From contig NC_133233.1 of NCBI RefSeq assembly GCF_040436345.1, forward strand, positions 13,908,735 through 13,972,734: a DNA stretch of 64,000 nucleotides, read 5' to 3'. The first letter of the stretch is position 1, and the number at the start of each line of letters is the position of its first letter. The notes under the pieces were generated by a model, which saw only the letters and a program-made list of their open reading frames with translations, was not told where the DNA came from and did no database searches. The translations under genes and the position numbers were made by a program. Positions 19,500-31,290 of the stretch are shown in pieces. This DNA comes from Pagrus major. Its lineage: Eukaryota; Chordata; Actinopteri; Spariformes; Sparidae.

Positions 19500-19800
19500 C
19501 CTGCAGACATTTAAACAAGACCAGGGATCTACAACCATACAAATACACAGCATGCTAATGTTTAGCAGGTACTGTATAATGTTTACCATCTTCACCATTT
19601 TAGTTTAGTGTGTTAGCCACATGGAAACCCACTGTGACGTCAGTGTTTTGAAGCCTCGAGTCTGGCATTACACCATCTTTATTTTTTGAGCCAGAAGAAA
19701 CCTTATTGGACAAGAAGGAAGAGCTGGGGAGGATATCCCTAAAAGATCAGACTAAGAACCCAATGACATGCTGTTGTAGGCAGCATTGTCCTCAAGTATG
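19500..19800 (-). repeat. Fish interspersed repeats (family B copy and GCTAATG-rich block)
   Basis: The part at 19625-19800 (GTTTTGAAGCCTCGAGTCTGG, then GAGCCAGAAGAAACC) is the reverse-complement relative of the repeat at 33780-34145. Just before it, about 19550-19620 (GCTAATGTTTAGCAGG and TTTAGTTTAGTGTGTTAGCC) resembles another frequent teleost block that also recurs near 33300-33400. All of it is non-coding. Confidence 0.5.
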
Positions 19801-19959
19801 CCCTGCTTTATCCTCTATTTTACTCTAAATTGGATAATAATTTACTGAATGAACATTGTGCTTTTGTAATAAACAGAAGTATTGTGAAAATTAGAATTCT
19901 GGCCTAATAAAGGCACTAACTGAAAGCTAAGGGATCACTAAAGTTACTACAACTTATCC

Positions 19960-20250
19960 TGACGGAGTCATTAATGTGCATACCAGGTTTTAATGGCAAT
20001 TCAACCAGTAGTTCTGGAGATATTTCACTCAAAACCAAGTGTCAATCTCACAGTGATAGAAGAGGAAGTCAGGGTTTTGAACCAATCCACAAAGTAGATG
20101 TTGAGCCATTTCTCAGGATCAGTGAAAACTTTGACCTGCTGGTGGTGCTATAGGGAAAGTCTGGGGATCACCATTACCATTCAAACTCTGGATGGATATC
20201 TGTACCAAATTTCATGTCAGTCCCTTATTAGTTGCCAAGACATTCAACCA
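19960..20250 (+). repeat. Fish interspersed repeat (family A), copy 2
   Basis: It shares with the copy at 11050-11300 the phrases CTGGTGGTGCTATAGGG, GTCTGGGGATCACC and TGTACCAAATTTCATG. It is diverged and has no coding capacity. Confidence 0.5.
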
Positions 20251-21706
20251 AGAAACAGAAATGTCATCCTCTTTGCATTTTATCCCATAGTTGTTGAGAG
20301 TTTTTTTAGTCGCTACCAAAGAAGTTGACCAACGTAGCATGTACTGGTAGACAGGTAGTGTCATTTGCATCCTGTGGGACGGTTTCTTAAAGTAAACTTT
20401 CTGCCCTCTCTCAGTTATCCTATAGTTGATGTAATTTCATGAATTTTCCTTCCTCGTCACTGTATCGTTTTAGAGAGCACATTGACTAAGGGACATCCTC
20501 ATTCAAATCTGATGGCCATCAACCTGCTAATCCCATTTTGATTAGCCATCTCTTAGTGCCTTGGCCACACCTGCTCAGACACGCACCACCACCCCGCCCC
20601 CTCGTTAGGAGGAGAGCGTTCCATCATTAACGAGACGCCCAATAACCACAGTGACCTGGTAACACATTCCCAAAACATTCCATCAGTCAGTAGAGCATGT
20701 GCATAAGATCGTTAACGGAATGCTCATTAATTACAAAGCGATGGGATTGGCTGGGTTTGGGGTCGCTGTGGCACTTGAGATGATAAAGGATATGGCTAAT
20801 GTGATCAGTCATTAGCATTTAGCAGTAAGCAACTGAGATGAAACATGCTTTATAATCATCTCACGGCATGAGAGGGTGAAGTGAGTAGAACAAGGTGATG
20901 TAAATATGCAGAGTTATGTAGGTGGAAAATATTTGAAGGAGAAGGATGGGAGCAAGAAGTTAGAGGAGATCACAAGGAGAAAACCTAAAGCAGGGAAGGA
21001 AAGGAGGAAGGAGGGAAAGTTAATGAGCTCAACAGCTTTATTATTCCTGCTCCTTGCAGACTTTAATATTCTTTACAGGTCTCTGGCTCAAGCAGTTGTC
21101 CTTTTTTTATCACATACTGAAAATGCAATTAGTGTTTTCAATTTTCCAGGCCCTTCTTCTCCACTCAGTCATAAAGCGAGACCAGGTAATGTTCCAAAAT
21201 TGTTGCTTCATGAACATAATTGGATGACTGCTTTCACATTTTAAAAAAAATAATAACACGCGTCACTTTAATATAAATTATAAGATCGGAATCTATTACT
21301 TTGAGCTGAGTGGAACAAAAATTTTTACAGTATGCTCAATTGGCATCCCAAACCAGACAAAACCAGTTAATTAAACTATATGGGTCAACATTGGTATTCA
21401 AGGAAATGTTTGTAATTCATCCACAAAGAGCTACTGGATGAGTGGTGCCATGCGATTGTTCCGACAGCCCATCATTATGAAACCCCAAAATGTAGAGCGA
21501 AAACCCATTTGTCCGACAGCCGGCCTTCTGAAAACATTACCCCGAAGGCCTGTTCTGAAATTTCAAACCAATTTATATACGTAACTTAAATGATGCAACA
21601 AACTTATATTATATATTATACTTATTCTAAACCAAACAGTGATCTTTTCCTTTACCTAACCAAGTAGTTTTGGTGCCTGTTCCTAATTAAACTGACTGTT
21701 TCACTG
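20251..21706. other. Non-coding DNA with a candidate regulatory block and a repeat
   Basis: A candidate conserved block at 20560-20840 is listed separately. Around 21410-21570 the word TCCGACAGCC occurs twice in a repeat-like stretch that resembles a common fish repeat. No gene is visible. Confidence 0.45.
20560..20840. promoter_or_regulatory. Candidate conserved non-coding element
   Basis: A repeat-free stretch of balanced composition with clustered homeodomain-like cores (CTCATTAATTAC, CAGTCATTAGC), a GC-box-like CCCCGCCCCC near 20592 and a CACACCTG E-box near 20565. The texture suggests a developmental enhancer, but function cannot be shown from the sequence alone. Confidence 0.22.
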
Positions 21707-22120
21707 TGGCTGTGTCTCAATTCAGGGGCTGCATCCTTCGAAAGCCGCATCCACCGTTGTTAAATGGGACGGTCTAGCCTTTGGAGCATTTCCTGGTTGC
21801 GTCACCAGATGTTCCCGCCCCTTACCCTTACGTCACGATTTCTGCCGCCCAGGCCCATGAAAGTGACGATCTACACCACTTGATGTCGCCATTTTCCTTC
21901 TTTCTTTCTTCTTTTTTGGGTGCGCAAAGGATCTTGGGATATGGGAGGCCGTGAAGGATAGTAGCGGTGCATCCTCCGAAAAGAGGGAAAAGAAGGCTGC
22001 ATTTGTGGGGTGCATTTGGAGGAGCCTTCGAATTGGGACAGCCTTTGCACAGCGTTGTGACATAATTGGCCTTCAAATGCGCCCTTTGAGGGATGCAGCC
22101 CCTGAATTGAGACACAGCCA
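21707..22120. mobile_element. Non-autonomous DNA transposon with perfect 30-bp TIRs
   Basis: Positions 21707-21736 and 22091-22120 are perfect reverse complements over 30 bp (outer ends TGGCTGTGTCTCAATTC). The similarity continues imperfectly for about 15 bp more. The 414-bp body has no transposase, so this is a MITE. Candidate 8-bp duplications (TGTTTCAC before, TGTTTACC after) match at only 7 of 8 positions and are slightly offset from the ends, so the target-site evidence is weak. Termini of this kind suggest a hAT-type or related family, but I cannot confirm it. Several open frames here are shadows of the repeat. Confidence 0.85.
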
Positions 22121-24301
22121 ATGTTTACCACATGCTCATATGGTTACCATTAAAGTCACCTGACTTTGGCAATATCCTTTCGCACCTAACTTTGTCCTTT
22201 CCTGCATCTTCAAATAAGTTTAAGGGCAAAGAAAGGGCTTTAAGTCCAAAGGGACAATTTTTTTTGGACAATTGGGGTTTCTGAATAATGGGTGCATTGC
22301 ACAAGTTGCGCATAAGCATTTGATGAGGAACTTCCTCAATCTGTCTGTTTTCAGAAGTCTGCTCTGCTTCCAAGAACAGCTTCCAAAGTACACCTCATTT
22401 TGGTGAATACATCTATTGCGCTTTTGTTATGTCTGCATAATCGGATGATTCAGTCACAATTTATCCTCAGTGCAATCAGTCTGTCATTGTCAGTTCAGCT
22501 TATCAAAAGCAAAACAGACCAAAATATGATTGGCAGGGGGAAAAGATGGAAATGATTCAGGAGATGGAGAAAAATTATAACCTTGCCACCTACACACCTA
22601 TATGGAGTCTTCCGGCCGTGACTGTATCAGTTGATGCCTCTTTCTTTTGTTGTCTGCTTTTTTCCCCCCCAGAGTCTGTGGTTGGCCTTCTTGTAGCCTT
22701 CAGTGAGATTAGCTGCACCTGTAAAGGAAAATATAAAAGCTCACTCACTAGATGACTCTCACTCTTCCAGCCTACCTATCCTGCCTGAAGGGTGAGCATC
22801 TAGGCCATTTTTGTCTGTGTTTTGTTCTTCTGCTTGCTGGATACACTCACCACTGCGCACAAGCCTGTCCAGCCATGCACCTGACACCTACCAAATGGGA
22901 AGTTAAAAGCAGAAGAGTGGTTAAAGAAAAGTCTGCCTCCTCCTTGAGTCACCCTTTAAATAAAGGGTAAAGACTGGTAGTGTCTGGCATGTCCCCAATC
23001 ACCCTTGTTCTTCATGACAGTACCTGTGAGATTTTTCTAGGTGCAAACTCCTTGAAAATTACTGTGACCGCACTACTAATCCGAGGCCTTTGTCTTGAAA
23101 TCACGCCATGTCTGTCAAGACACTCAATGAGGCTGACTTGTGAAAAGTTGTAGGTCTTAAAGAAACAGTCTTACTTCCTTACAAATTGCATTAGAAAACC
23201 GCAAGCTGGTGTGGATGGGAGTAATACTGAATGTTTGTATAGACCCTCAGACCCAAGTAATATGTTTCTTTAACTGTTTGGAAGAGGGAGTTATTGTGTT
23301 TAGATACTGATTTATGATACTTGCTTTACTTAGATTGTATGTCATTACTGTAATGCCACACATTACACCAGTCGCGTTATTCAATCTTCAGCCTTGTAGA
23401 TGTAATTTTATTATAATCTTTCTGCATCACAAAAAAGGAAGGCTTAAAATTGGATCATTTTGGTTCCTAAGCAACTCTGTCATTTTGTTTCAAGTTATCG
23501 TATATGTGCTACACTGATGCCAAACATTAAGGATTATACATTATACATTTTTGATTCAAGCATTTTTTTTAAGACAAATCACCTAATTTCTACATTTGTC
23601 TACAGAAACAATAAGATTGCGTTGCTGATAAGAGTGAATATATTGTCAACTTCTGATGAGTTGTAAGCAACAACTAAGTAATCAAGACAAAATAACTGTA
23701 GCCTACAGTGATGCTGAAGTGTAAACAAAAACCCATCATAGGCATTAGCAATATCCATACTACTAACACTATCCGTGCTGTAGAGTGTGCGGTGTATAAT
23801 CACATGAAAGGATGCAGCCCACACACAAACATAATCATTCCTGTAATGAGATAAAACATCAACTTGATTGGACCAAAATGCCATTCATTCTACCAGCACA
23901 GAGCCTAGTCTAATCCCGTTTTTCTTTGTTTCTTTAATGTTTTTTTGCACACATAATGCACAGATACACATGGATCCAGTAGTACCAGCACCCAAAAAAA
24001 AAGGAAGAATCAGTCAATAAATAAGAAGCTTAAAAAACAAATCCTTCTTTTAACATCAGCCAAATCTCCTATAACAGTTTTACAGTGGTAATTATTTTCA
24101 AGGGGAAAGCCACAATATGTTCTCAGTTATTGTTGACTTGGCATCTCCTAAAATATTCATAGCAAATAATGTATGGTTAGGCGACACCTAAAGGTAGGTT
24201 AGGGTTTAAGTCACTATAGGGCTTTTCAACCTGCATATTCTTATACATATCAGATACATTCTTAACCCAGGGTTAACCCAAGCCCAGGGCTACAGTATAT
24301 G
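22121..24301. other. Gene-free non-coding DNA
   Basis: No gene or RNA recognised. A short perfect palindrome (CACCCTTTAAATAAAGGGT) lies near 22950. Confidence 0.5.
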
Positions 24302-24657
24302 ATTCACACTGTATTTCTCTTAGCCCTGGGTTAAAGGTCCATTTGGAACATGCAAATTATGTTAACCTTCTAGATTGATGTGTGACTACTTTGTGTCCCT
24401 TTGCCGCGTTTCACACTGGCACCTTTTAGCGCCACATTTAGTCAATTTTCAGGGAAAAACTCCACAAACTCAGGGCTAACCCTGCTTCAGGGCAGGGCCA
24501 GAAAGCCCTAGGCAGAAGTCAAGGTTAACCCACTTTGAAAAGTGCGAGGGCTGCACCAACCTGAAAGCTTTCTTAGCCTGTGTCTAACAGCTCTCTTAGC
24601 CTGGAGCTAAGATGGTTCTTAGAATACTTTTAGCACTGGGCTAAGTGCAGTGTGAAT
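24302..24657. mobile_element. Palindrome-rich inverted-repeat element
   Basis: The left end reads ATTCACACTG (24302-24311) and runs towards TTAGCCCTGGG. The right end reads the same motif inverted (24648-24657), preceded by the complement of TTAGCCC. The interior and the left flank are full of short palindromes, such as TTAACCCAGGGTTAA at 24262-24276 and AGCCCAGGGCT at 24281-24291. With no coding capacity, it is best read as a small fold-back or MITE-like element, possibly nested. The boundaries are approximate. Confidence 0.5.
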
Positions 24658-26873
24658 GCGTGTGTTTTTTTTTTGCTAAGAGCATCTTTGATATTATTCT
24701 GATGGTATGAGTCTATGTTAAAAAAAGACCATCCCAGTGAAATTTGGAAAATCTGTGCAGTCTGTGTCTTTCAGCCCCAATTTTGCCTAAAAAAGTAATT
24801 ACTAATGAAGAATAGTTGCATACTGTATAAATGATATTTGTAGAGACCAGGTTGAATTAAAACTAATGCATAGCCCTTGTGAACGCGTTTGAGACATGAA
24901 AAATGCCATCGTGTCCTCTTGTTATACTGTAGCACTGAGGTTACAGTGAAATATGTGAAGAGCATTCAAAGTGTTCAACAACTCCGCAAAAATTCACACT
25001 CATACTGCAAATTTTTATCCAGCATGTGCCAGAGACTGCCTCTGAATGTGAAGAACATTCATTTGAGTTGAGAGACGGAAACCCATTGAGAGTGTGGGAG
25101 CAGAGTTGAGAGGACAACCAGGAATGAATAGCAGACGTGTGAACTGAAGAGATAAGGTATCTGATCTCTATCAGTTGTATTACTCCTTGCTCTCTTCCTC
25201 TGGCCCTCGCCGATTCCTTTAGGCTCATTTAGTTAATTAAGGCCATGAAATGTTTCAGAAACCAATTATGCAGTGACATTATTAAAAAGACCACCTTTCC
25301 TTGTAAGTGCAGATTGTGTCTGTCTCTTGTCTTCCAAGAGAAAAGAAACTTGTCTGACCTAAGCGGCTGCTGAAATAGGGTTTGGATTTATACAGTGAAA
25401 TGCAGCATCAGCTACTTTTACTTCCCTTTGTCTATTTTCCTTTTGACGTCACCTGTGGATCCACATTATCATTCATCACAATATTACTTGAGAAACTCTG
25501 ACGTGGCAGTGACGGACCTCGACATTCTTTGCAACAGGATTTTCTATTAGGGATAAGAAGAGTCTGACATCAGATTACAGACAATGCATGCCACTGATAG
25601 GATCTGCTGTTAATTTGGGGTAGTAGATGGCAGGTTGAAACCATGAAGATTTTTAAGAAATACTCCAAACACTGCTGAGACTTAAAGGGGAATCCATCCT
25701 TAATATTATGCGTAGTTAAGGATGTGGGCAATAAAGTTTATTAGTCTGGTTGCAGTACAGGGGCATTTTATGTCCTCTGCATGATATCGGTGACTCCAAC
25801 CATTACAATTTAGTTTATGGTTTTTACACCCAAATGTTGCCCTTTGTCTTTAACTAAAAGGGTCTATGGTCAATATCACAGCAGAGGTTTTTCTATGCAA
25901 AGCACTGAAACATTATTGTATTTAAGAGAATATCTGTGTATATCATACCTTACCCTACTGATAAAATGTGAATATGTACAGTGTTGTATGTGCAGTAGGA
26001 TTGACAATCTCAATCTGCATCACAATTTTCTATTGAAAGATTATGTCTTGATGCAAAAAAGTTCATCAGAAACTTCTCCACGTGAAAATTGCCCGAAACA
26101 ATATTGTAAGATATTTTCTTACAGCTGAACCAATCGGACGTAGACGTGTGTGTTGCATTTATCTTCTAAAGAGGCAACTTCTTGAGTTGTGGTGTGGATG
26201 GCTAAGCGAGCATAAAATATTAATGCTTCTGTTTATTTTAATTATGGATCATAAGAAATATACTATGTTTTAAAAGTAGCAAGTAATAACACTGAGACAT
26301 GGACATATTCCATTAGTGGCTGGAGATTCCTTCAACATCCATGTACAATGAGCACTTATGTTCACGATCCTACTTATTTGCTCCACAGCGAAAAAACAAC
26401 AAATGTACCAAGACTGAAATGATGAGGGGAATCTGCTCATGCTCATCAACATATTGCATAAATCACAGTGATTTGTACAACATGCATAGTGATTTGTAAT
26501 GCAGTGTTATGATATGTCTGAAGGCAGAGAAGCAAGGAGAGTTTCACAGAAGTGCAGATGTTGATTTTTCTACTGCTATTTTGAGAATATGCAAATAATC
26601 CCTGGAACGATTGACACCAAAGGTCGTTAATTAACATAAGTCAATTCCACTGTGCTTCCTTTGGGAGTGAACTGTAGCAGTGTTCTACCTTCTCTCTCAG
26701 TACACGTACAGAGCAAATAAAAGGCAGTCACTTGCGGTATACAGCAAATGCAATAAATTGAGAATAAAAGGGCTGAAATATTTTACTTTTAATTATAGCT
26801 CTCAAATGCCCCCCCCCCCACACACACGGTAAGTGGCTGTAAAGCATTTCCATCCTAATAACCAGTTTGCTTA
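24658..26873. other. Gene-free non-coding DNA
   Basis: No recognisable gene, RNA or complete repeat. A C-run followed by CACACACAC is present at about 26809-26827. Confidence 0.5.
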
Positions 26874-27256
26874 TAGACCATTCTCACAGCACACATTTTG
26901 ACTTGTCAGAACAGGAAAAGCACAGGTGAATTCACAACATTATTGATGGCTGCGTGCCATTTAGCTAAGCTGGTTCCAGGGCTCTGGTATTGTGCATGCT
27001 CACTCACTGACATGGCTTACTGGGACACTTAATGGAATGGAGTCCTCGTCAACGTTAATGGTCACAGATGTGCTTTTCCTGCTTTGACAATTGAAAATGT
27101 CTGCTGACTGCTGTGAAAAGGGTCTATTGTGCATGCTCACTCACTGACATGGCTTACTGAGACACTTTATAGAATGGAGCCATCATTAACGTTATTGGAC
27201 ACACTTGTGCTTTACCTGCTTTGACAAGTCAAAATGTCTGCTGTGTAAATGGTCTA
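26874..27256. mobile_element. MITE with about 55-bp TIRs and a duplicated right half
   Basis: The left terminus starts TAGACCATTCTCACAGCA and the right terminus ends with its inverse (…AAATGGTCTA). The two arms match, with gaps, over about 55 bp, including TTGACTTGTC/GACAAGTCAA. The right half is tandemly duplicated with a period of 137 bp: TATTGTGCATGCTCACTCAC starts at 26988 and again at 27125. The element therefore carries two right termini. A TA target duplication would fit the ends, suggesting a Tc1/mariner-like origin, but that is an inference. A related copy is at 29163-29377. Confidence 0.75.
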
Positions 27257-29162
27257 CTGATAATAGTCCGTTCAGTTTTTCACCGGCTCCCCCTGTTCAG
27301 GGTCATGGAGAACTGGAGACTTTCCAAGTAGTGAGAGAGGTGGGGGAAAGCTCTATATGGTTCACCTGACTATATGAAAAATGGAAAGTAACAAGCACCT
27401 CTGTTCTAGGACCATTATCGTGAGTGACTGCCAATGCACCTTCCATCTCTGTGCGAGGTGACATATTTCCACCACCACAATTTTTTTCTTACACTCAGTT
27501 GACACTGAAATTGATCAACAAATCGTTTACAGAGGGGGCATGTATACTAATTTTACACTCAGACTCTCTTGCTCTCACCGTCTAGTCTTATTCTTCTATC
27601 ATGCTTTTGATCCGCATACTGTTGTCATGAATGGGTGCATGAGTCAATAGGATTGAGGGCCCAATAAGGCAGAAAAAGTCGAAAAAAAAGGGGACTTCAC
27701 TAAACCAATGTTCAAATGAACAGGCTTACAGTCAGGCATGAGAAGGCAGTCAAAAGACACAAACAAATCCAGAGGGGCAATCAAGGCAACAGGCAGAAAA
27801 TCTGGCACAGGTGCAGATGGCTGAAACAAGATTTCATACTGACAAGATGAAAAACTGTCCAAAGGAAAGGGCTGGTGAGTTGGGTATATTCACTCCAAGG
27901 ACAGATGAGATCATGGGATACAGGTGTGTTAGCAGGTAGGAATGATTTGGGAATGTGAACAGGTGTGGGAATATCTCTGATGTGAGAGTCAGCTGACCAG
28001 GATTTGTGAGAAAGTCTGAGGGCATCTGGTGGACAGGTAAGGAGTGGCAGATCTGGAAAGTTCCTCAGAATCGCATATGACTTAAGTGAGAAGAGCCTAG
28101 AGGCACACAACACAACACAACACACAGCTGAATGCAGTCAGTTCATGTTTTCTCTGGGGACTGGACAGTCATTCCATAAATATAGCCAGATATAACGGAA
28201 AAATACAGTGGGCTCATATCAAATGTGATGAACAGAAGCTGTGAAGTAACTGCTCTGAATGTCACAGTTTAAATGATACAGATCACCTGAAATATGTGAA
28301 ACCATTACATTTGAACACATCTCTTCCATATAAAAACAAATACATGTGTATATTTACTCTCTGTTTTCTTTCCTTGCTCCTGTTAAGTGCAATTTATGCC
28401 CTTGTGTGGGTGGATGGGTGATTTGGGGTGTTAAGTGCCATCGTTTGGCCTGTTTTTATGTTTGTTCATAGGTTGAAACAACTACATATCAAAAAATGGT
28501 AGACTTCTCATTTGCAGTTGGTAGCTGTCTGTCTGTACCAATGCTTTAAAGTTTGTTTAATAAACAAATACATGTGCGCATTGGGCCAGACAGCTGACGA
28601 AGCTAATCAGAGCTAATGGGGAAATGAGTGAGCAGGGAAAGTAAAAGTAAAGTAAAGAAAATCACAGAAGAAGAAAAATCATAGAAGAAAAAAAAAAAAA
28701 AAATCATAGAAGAAGAATACTCACACCACAGGCTGTTTGTTCCCTCATTACCGTCCAGGTTGCCAGGTGCACAAGAAGAGACAGAAAGAAGAGCAGGAAA
28801 TAACGCGCAATTTACAGGTATAGTCATACTGTTAGTTGACTTATTCACCTGTTTTCAGGTTAGACAAGTAAGAGAAGCTAATGCTAATGTTATGTTAGCC
28901 AACACATCTGCTAAAAACTCTTACTATTAGCATAAGTGCTAACAGCCTTTTCTAGCTAAGCCTAGTGGCGCTACAGTATCTTTCCAAGCTTCGGTACCAG
29001 CTCTGAACTCTCTAAAAGAGAGTCCAGGTCGTTTGGAGGTTTACCACTAGGGACTATTTATGTTTTTCGAAAGCTTAACTAACTACCACGAAACGCAAAC
29101 ACAGTGTTTACCACTGTTAACAGACGACACTGGTAATGTAAGCAGGTCTAATTTATGACATC
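27257..29162. other. Gene-free non-coding DNA
   Basis: No gene recognised. An A-rich block at about 28655-28715 holds three partial copies of AATCATAGAAGAAG-like units around a poly(A) run. The rest is unremarkable. Confidence 0.5.
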
Positions 29163-29377
29163 TGTCGTGGCGGACATTTAACTTGTCAAACACAGGTGTA
29201 ACTAATCACGTTAATTACAGCTGCGTTCAGGTGCGCCAGGTAGAGCTCTAGTATTGTGAACGCCGCCACACTGACGTCGCTTATAGGCATATCTAAATGA
29301 AAAGGAGCCTGAATTAATGTTATTAGTTACCCCTGTGCTTTTGCTGATGTGACAAGTCAAAACGCTCGCGGTGGGGA
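29163..29377. mobile_element. Second, shorter copy of the 26.9-kb MITE family
   Basis: The left arm (GCGGACATTTAACTTGTC, then CACAGGTGTAACTAATCACG) and right arm (CCCCTGTGC … GTGACAAGTCAAAACGC) are inverted relatives of each other and of the arms of the element at 26874-27256. This copy lacks the duplication and keeps more CpG dinucleotides (for example CGCCGCC, GACGTCGC and CTCGCGG), so it may be younger or from another subfamily. Confidence 0.6.
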
Positions 29378-31184
29378 GCCTGAATACAAGCCAGCCAGAT
29401 GTAACAGCTGAAAGACATAGATATCACGTTGTCCTCAAGGTCCTGACAGTCTGATCTATGTTTACTAAAGGTGTTAATTGCATACTGAGGGCATGGCAAC
29501 AGTTTTTTTTTTTAAATGAAGATATGTCTTCTGCCAACTCTGGTCTGCTAAAAAGTGTTTAGTGCTGAACAGCCATTGTCTGATTGAGAGATAAGGTCTG
29601 GTTTATCTATGCTGAAGTGTTTAAAGAGCTTTTTTACTACATCTTGTCCTTCCTAAGAGAGCCTAAGAACTTTTTCTTTTAATAGCAAAGTTTTTATAAA
29701 AGTCAATAGACAGATACGGGCCAAACTGACTAGGCTATGCAGTTTTATTGCAAATTGGAGCTCTCATACTGTATTTTGTGTCAGTAGAAGGTATAATAAT
29801 CCTTAAATCTAGACAACTCTATGTACGATGTGAATTTTTAATTATATTGCATTATATGTTTATGATTATTTTCAGTTAGATTCGCCCAGTGAAATTGAAG
29901 TACATTCACAGCACCTCAGTCTGCTGCAAGTAAGCTATTTTGATTTCATATTATTGCTGTACTTACAGTGTGTTATGGCTCAGCAAAATATATAGTGATC
30001 ACGTTCGATTAGATATTCTGCACAAAGCAGACTCATGGTAAAACACATGAACAAGTGAAGCGACTCATGTTTCTATTCTAGAAACTGAAGTGTGGGTATG
30101 AATTTGAGGAGTGCTGTGTCAGGTGTTTGGTGAAAAATAGTTTGTGATCACTTGGTCAATGATCACTAGACTGGCACTCAGTAGAGAGCATACCTCAGCA
30201 AAGGTAAGTAAGGTAAGTCCCCTTTTAATTCAATCAAGCCTAATCCAATATCAAACGTGGTAGCCCTGTATCACTCTAAATTTTTAACCACCCATATCTG
30301 CTTAACCCTAACCTGATTTTTAGTCCCTAAGAAATGAATGAGAATGTTGAAAATCACCTTATCTTGCAATGTTAAAGAGAGTGAGAAACTCCTAATTACT
30401 GTGTCTATGGGCAGGTCAAGGAGCAAGGTAACATCTTCTGATACTACTACTGCACTTAAGTCTGCAGATGTCCTCTCAAGAGCAACACCATCTATGGTCT
30501 CTGCATACTTCGGACCATCCGTTAAGGTAAGGACATGGCTAGCGGGCAAAAAACTTGCTCAGTAAAACCAAAAATGTGAAATGTTTGCACTTCTTACCCT
30601 TTCCTCAAAACCACCAATTGACATTATGGCGCTACTTCATCAGGGTTCATGCTGGGCTTGGTGTATTGTGTGAGGGTAAGTGTGAATGTGAAGTTGATTC
30701 AGTGTTAAGGTATTAACTTATTGGTGGGAAAGGGGAATATATGAAGCCTTCTGTATGTTCACACCTACATATTTAAATTGCATTTAAAATTATGTGTTAT
30801 GTTTAGGCATGCCAGTATTTGAAGTTAAATGTACTACAAGGAATTAGGGGTCAACCACTATGTTTTTTTCGGGGCCAATATGGATGATTAGTTATCAAGG
30901 AGACAGATAACTGATATTTGGAACCAATATACATTTACAGTAAATGTTTGTGTCAAAATGTAGAATTTGAGATACCACAAACCCCAATCACAAAGCTTAG
31001 CTAAGATGCCTTTCAGCATTTGTTTAATTAAAATTGTTTTATGAAAAATCAAAGTACATTCCAGAATGATATACTACTGGATTGTACTTACTATTGCATT
31101 AATATGTTCATCACTTTAATGTTGCAACAGGTTTAGGGTGAGCCCATATTAAATTCTTTTACACGGATCAGACAAGTCATACAA
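29378..31184. other. Gene-free non-coding DNA
   Basis: No recognisable exon. A frame near 30338-30565 is open for 75 codons but has no domain, and the nearby GTAAGG is not evidence enough for an exon. Confidence 0.5.
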
Positions 31185-31189
31185 TTAAA

Positions 31190-31290
31190 ACAATTTCTTA
31201 TGGCGAGAGTTTAGAATGAATTGAGCGGTGTCACAGCCTGAGGAAAGAAGCAGCTCTATAGTCTGGTGGTACAGTACAACACTAAAACAG
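31190..31290 (-). mobile_element. LINE 3'-end fragment (minus strand)
   Basis: On the minus strand this reads AGCTGCTTCTTTCCTCAGGC followed by TGTGACACC, the same non-LTR retrotransposon tail signature seen at 12328-12510. It is a very short, decayed fragment without a reading frame. Confidence 0.5.

Noticed and set aside
30338..30565. Possible exon ending at GTTAAG|GTAAGG
   Set aside because: No acceptor with a good polypyrimidine tract, no domain, and codon use unlike a coding exon.
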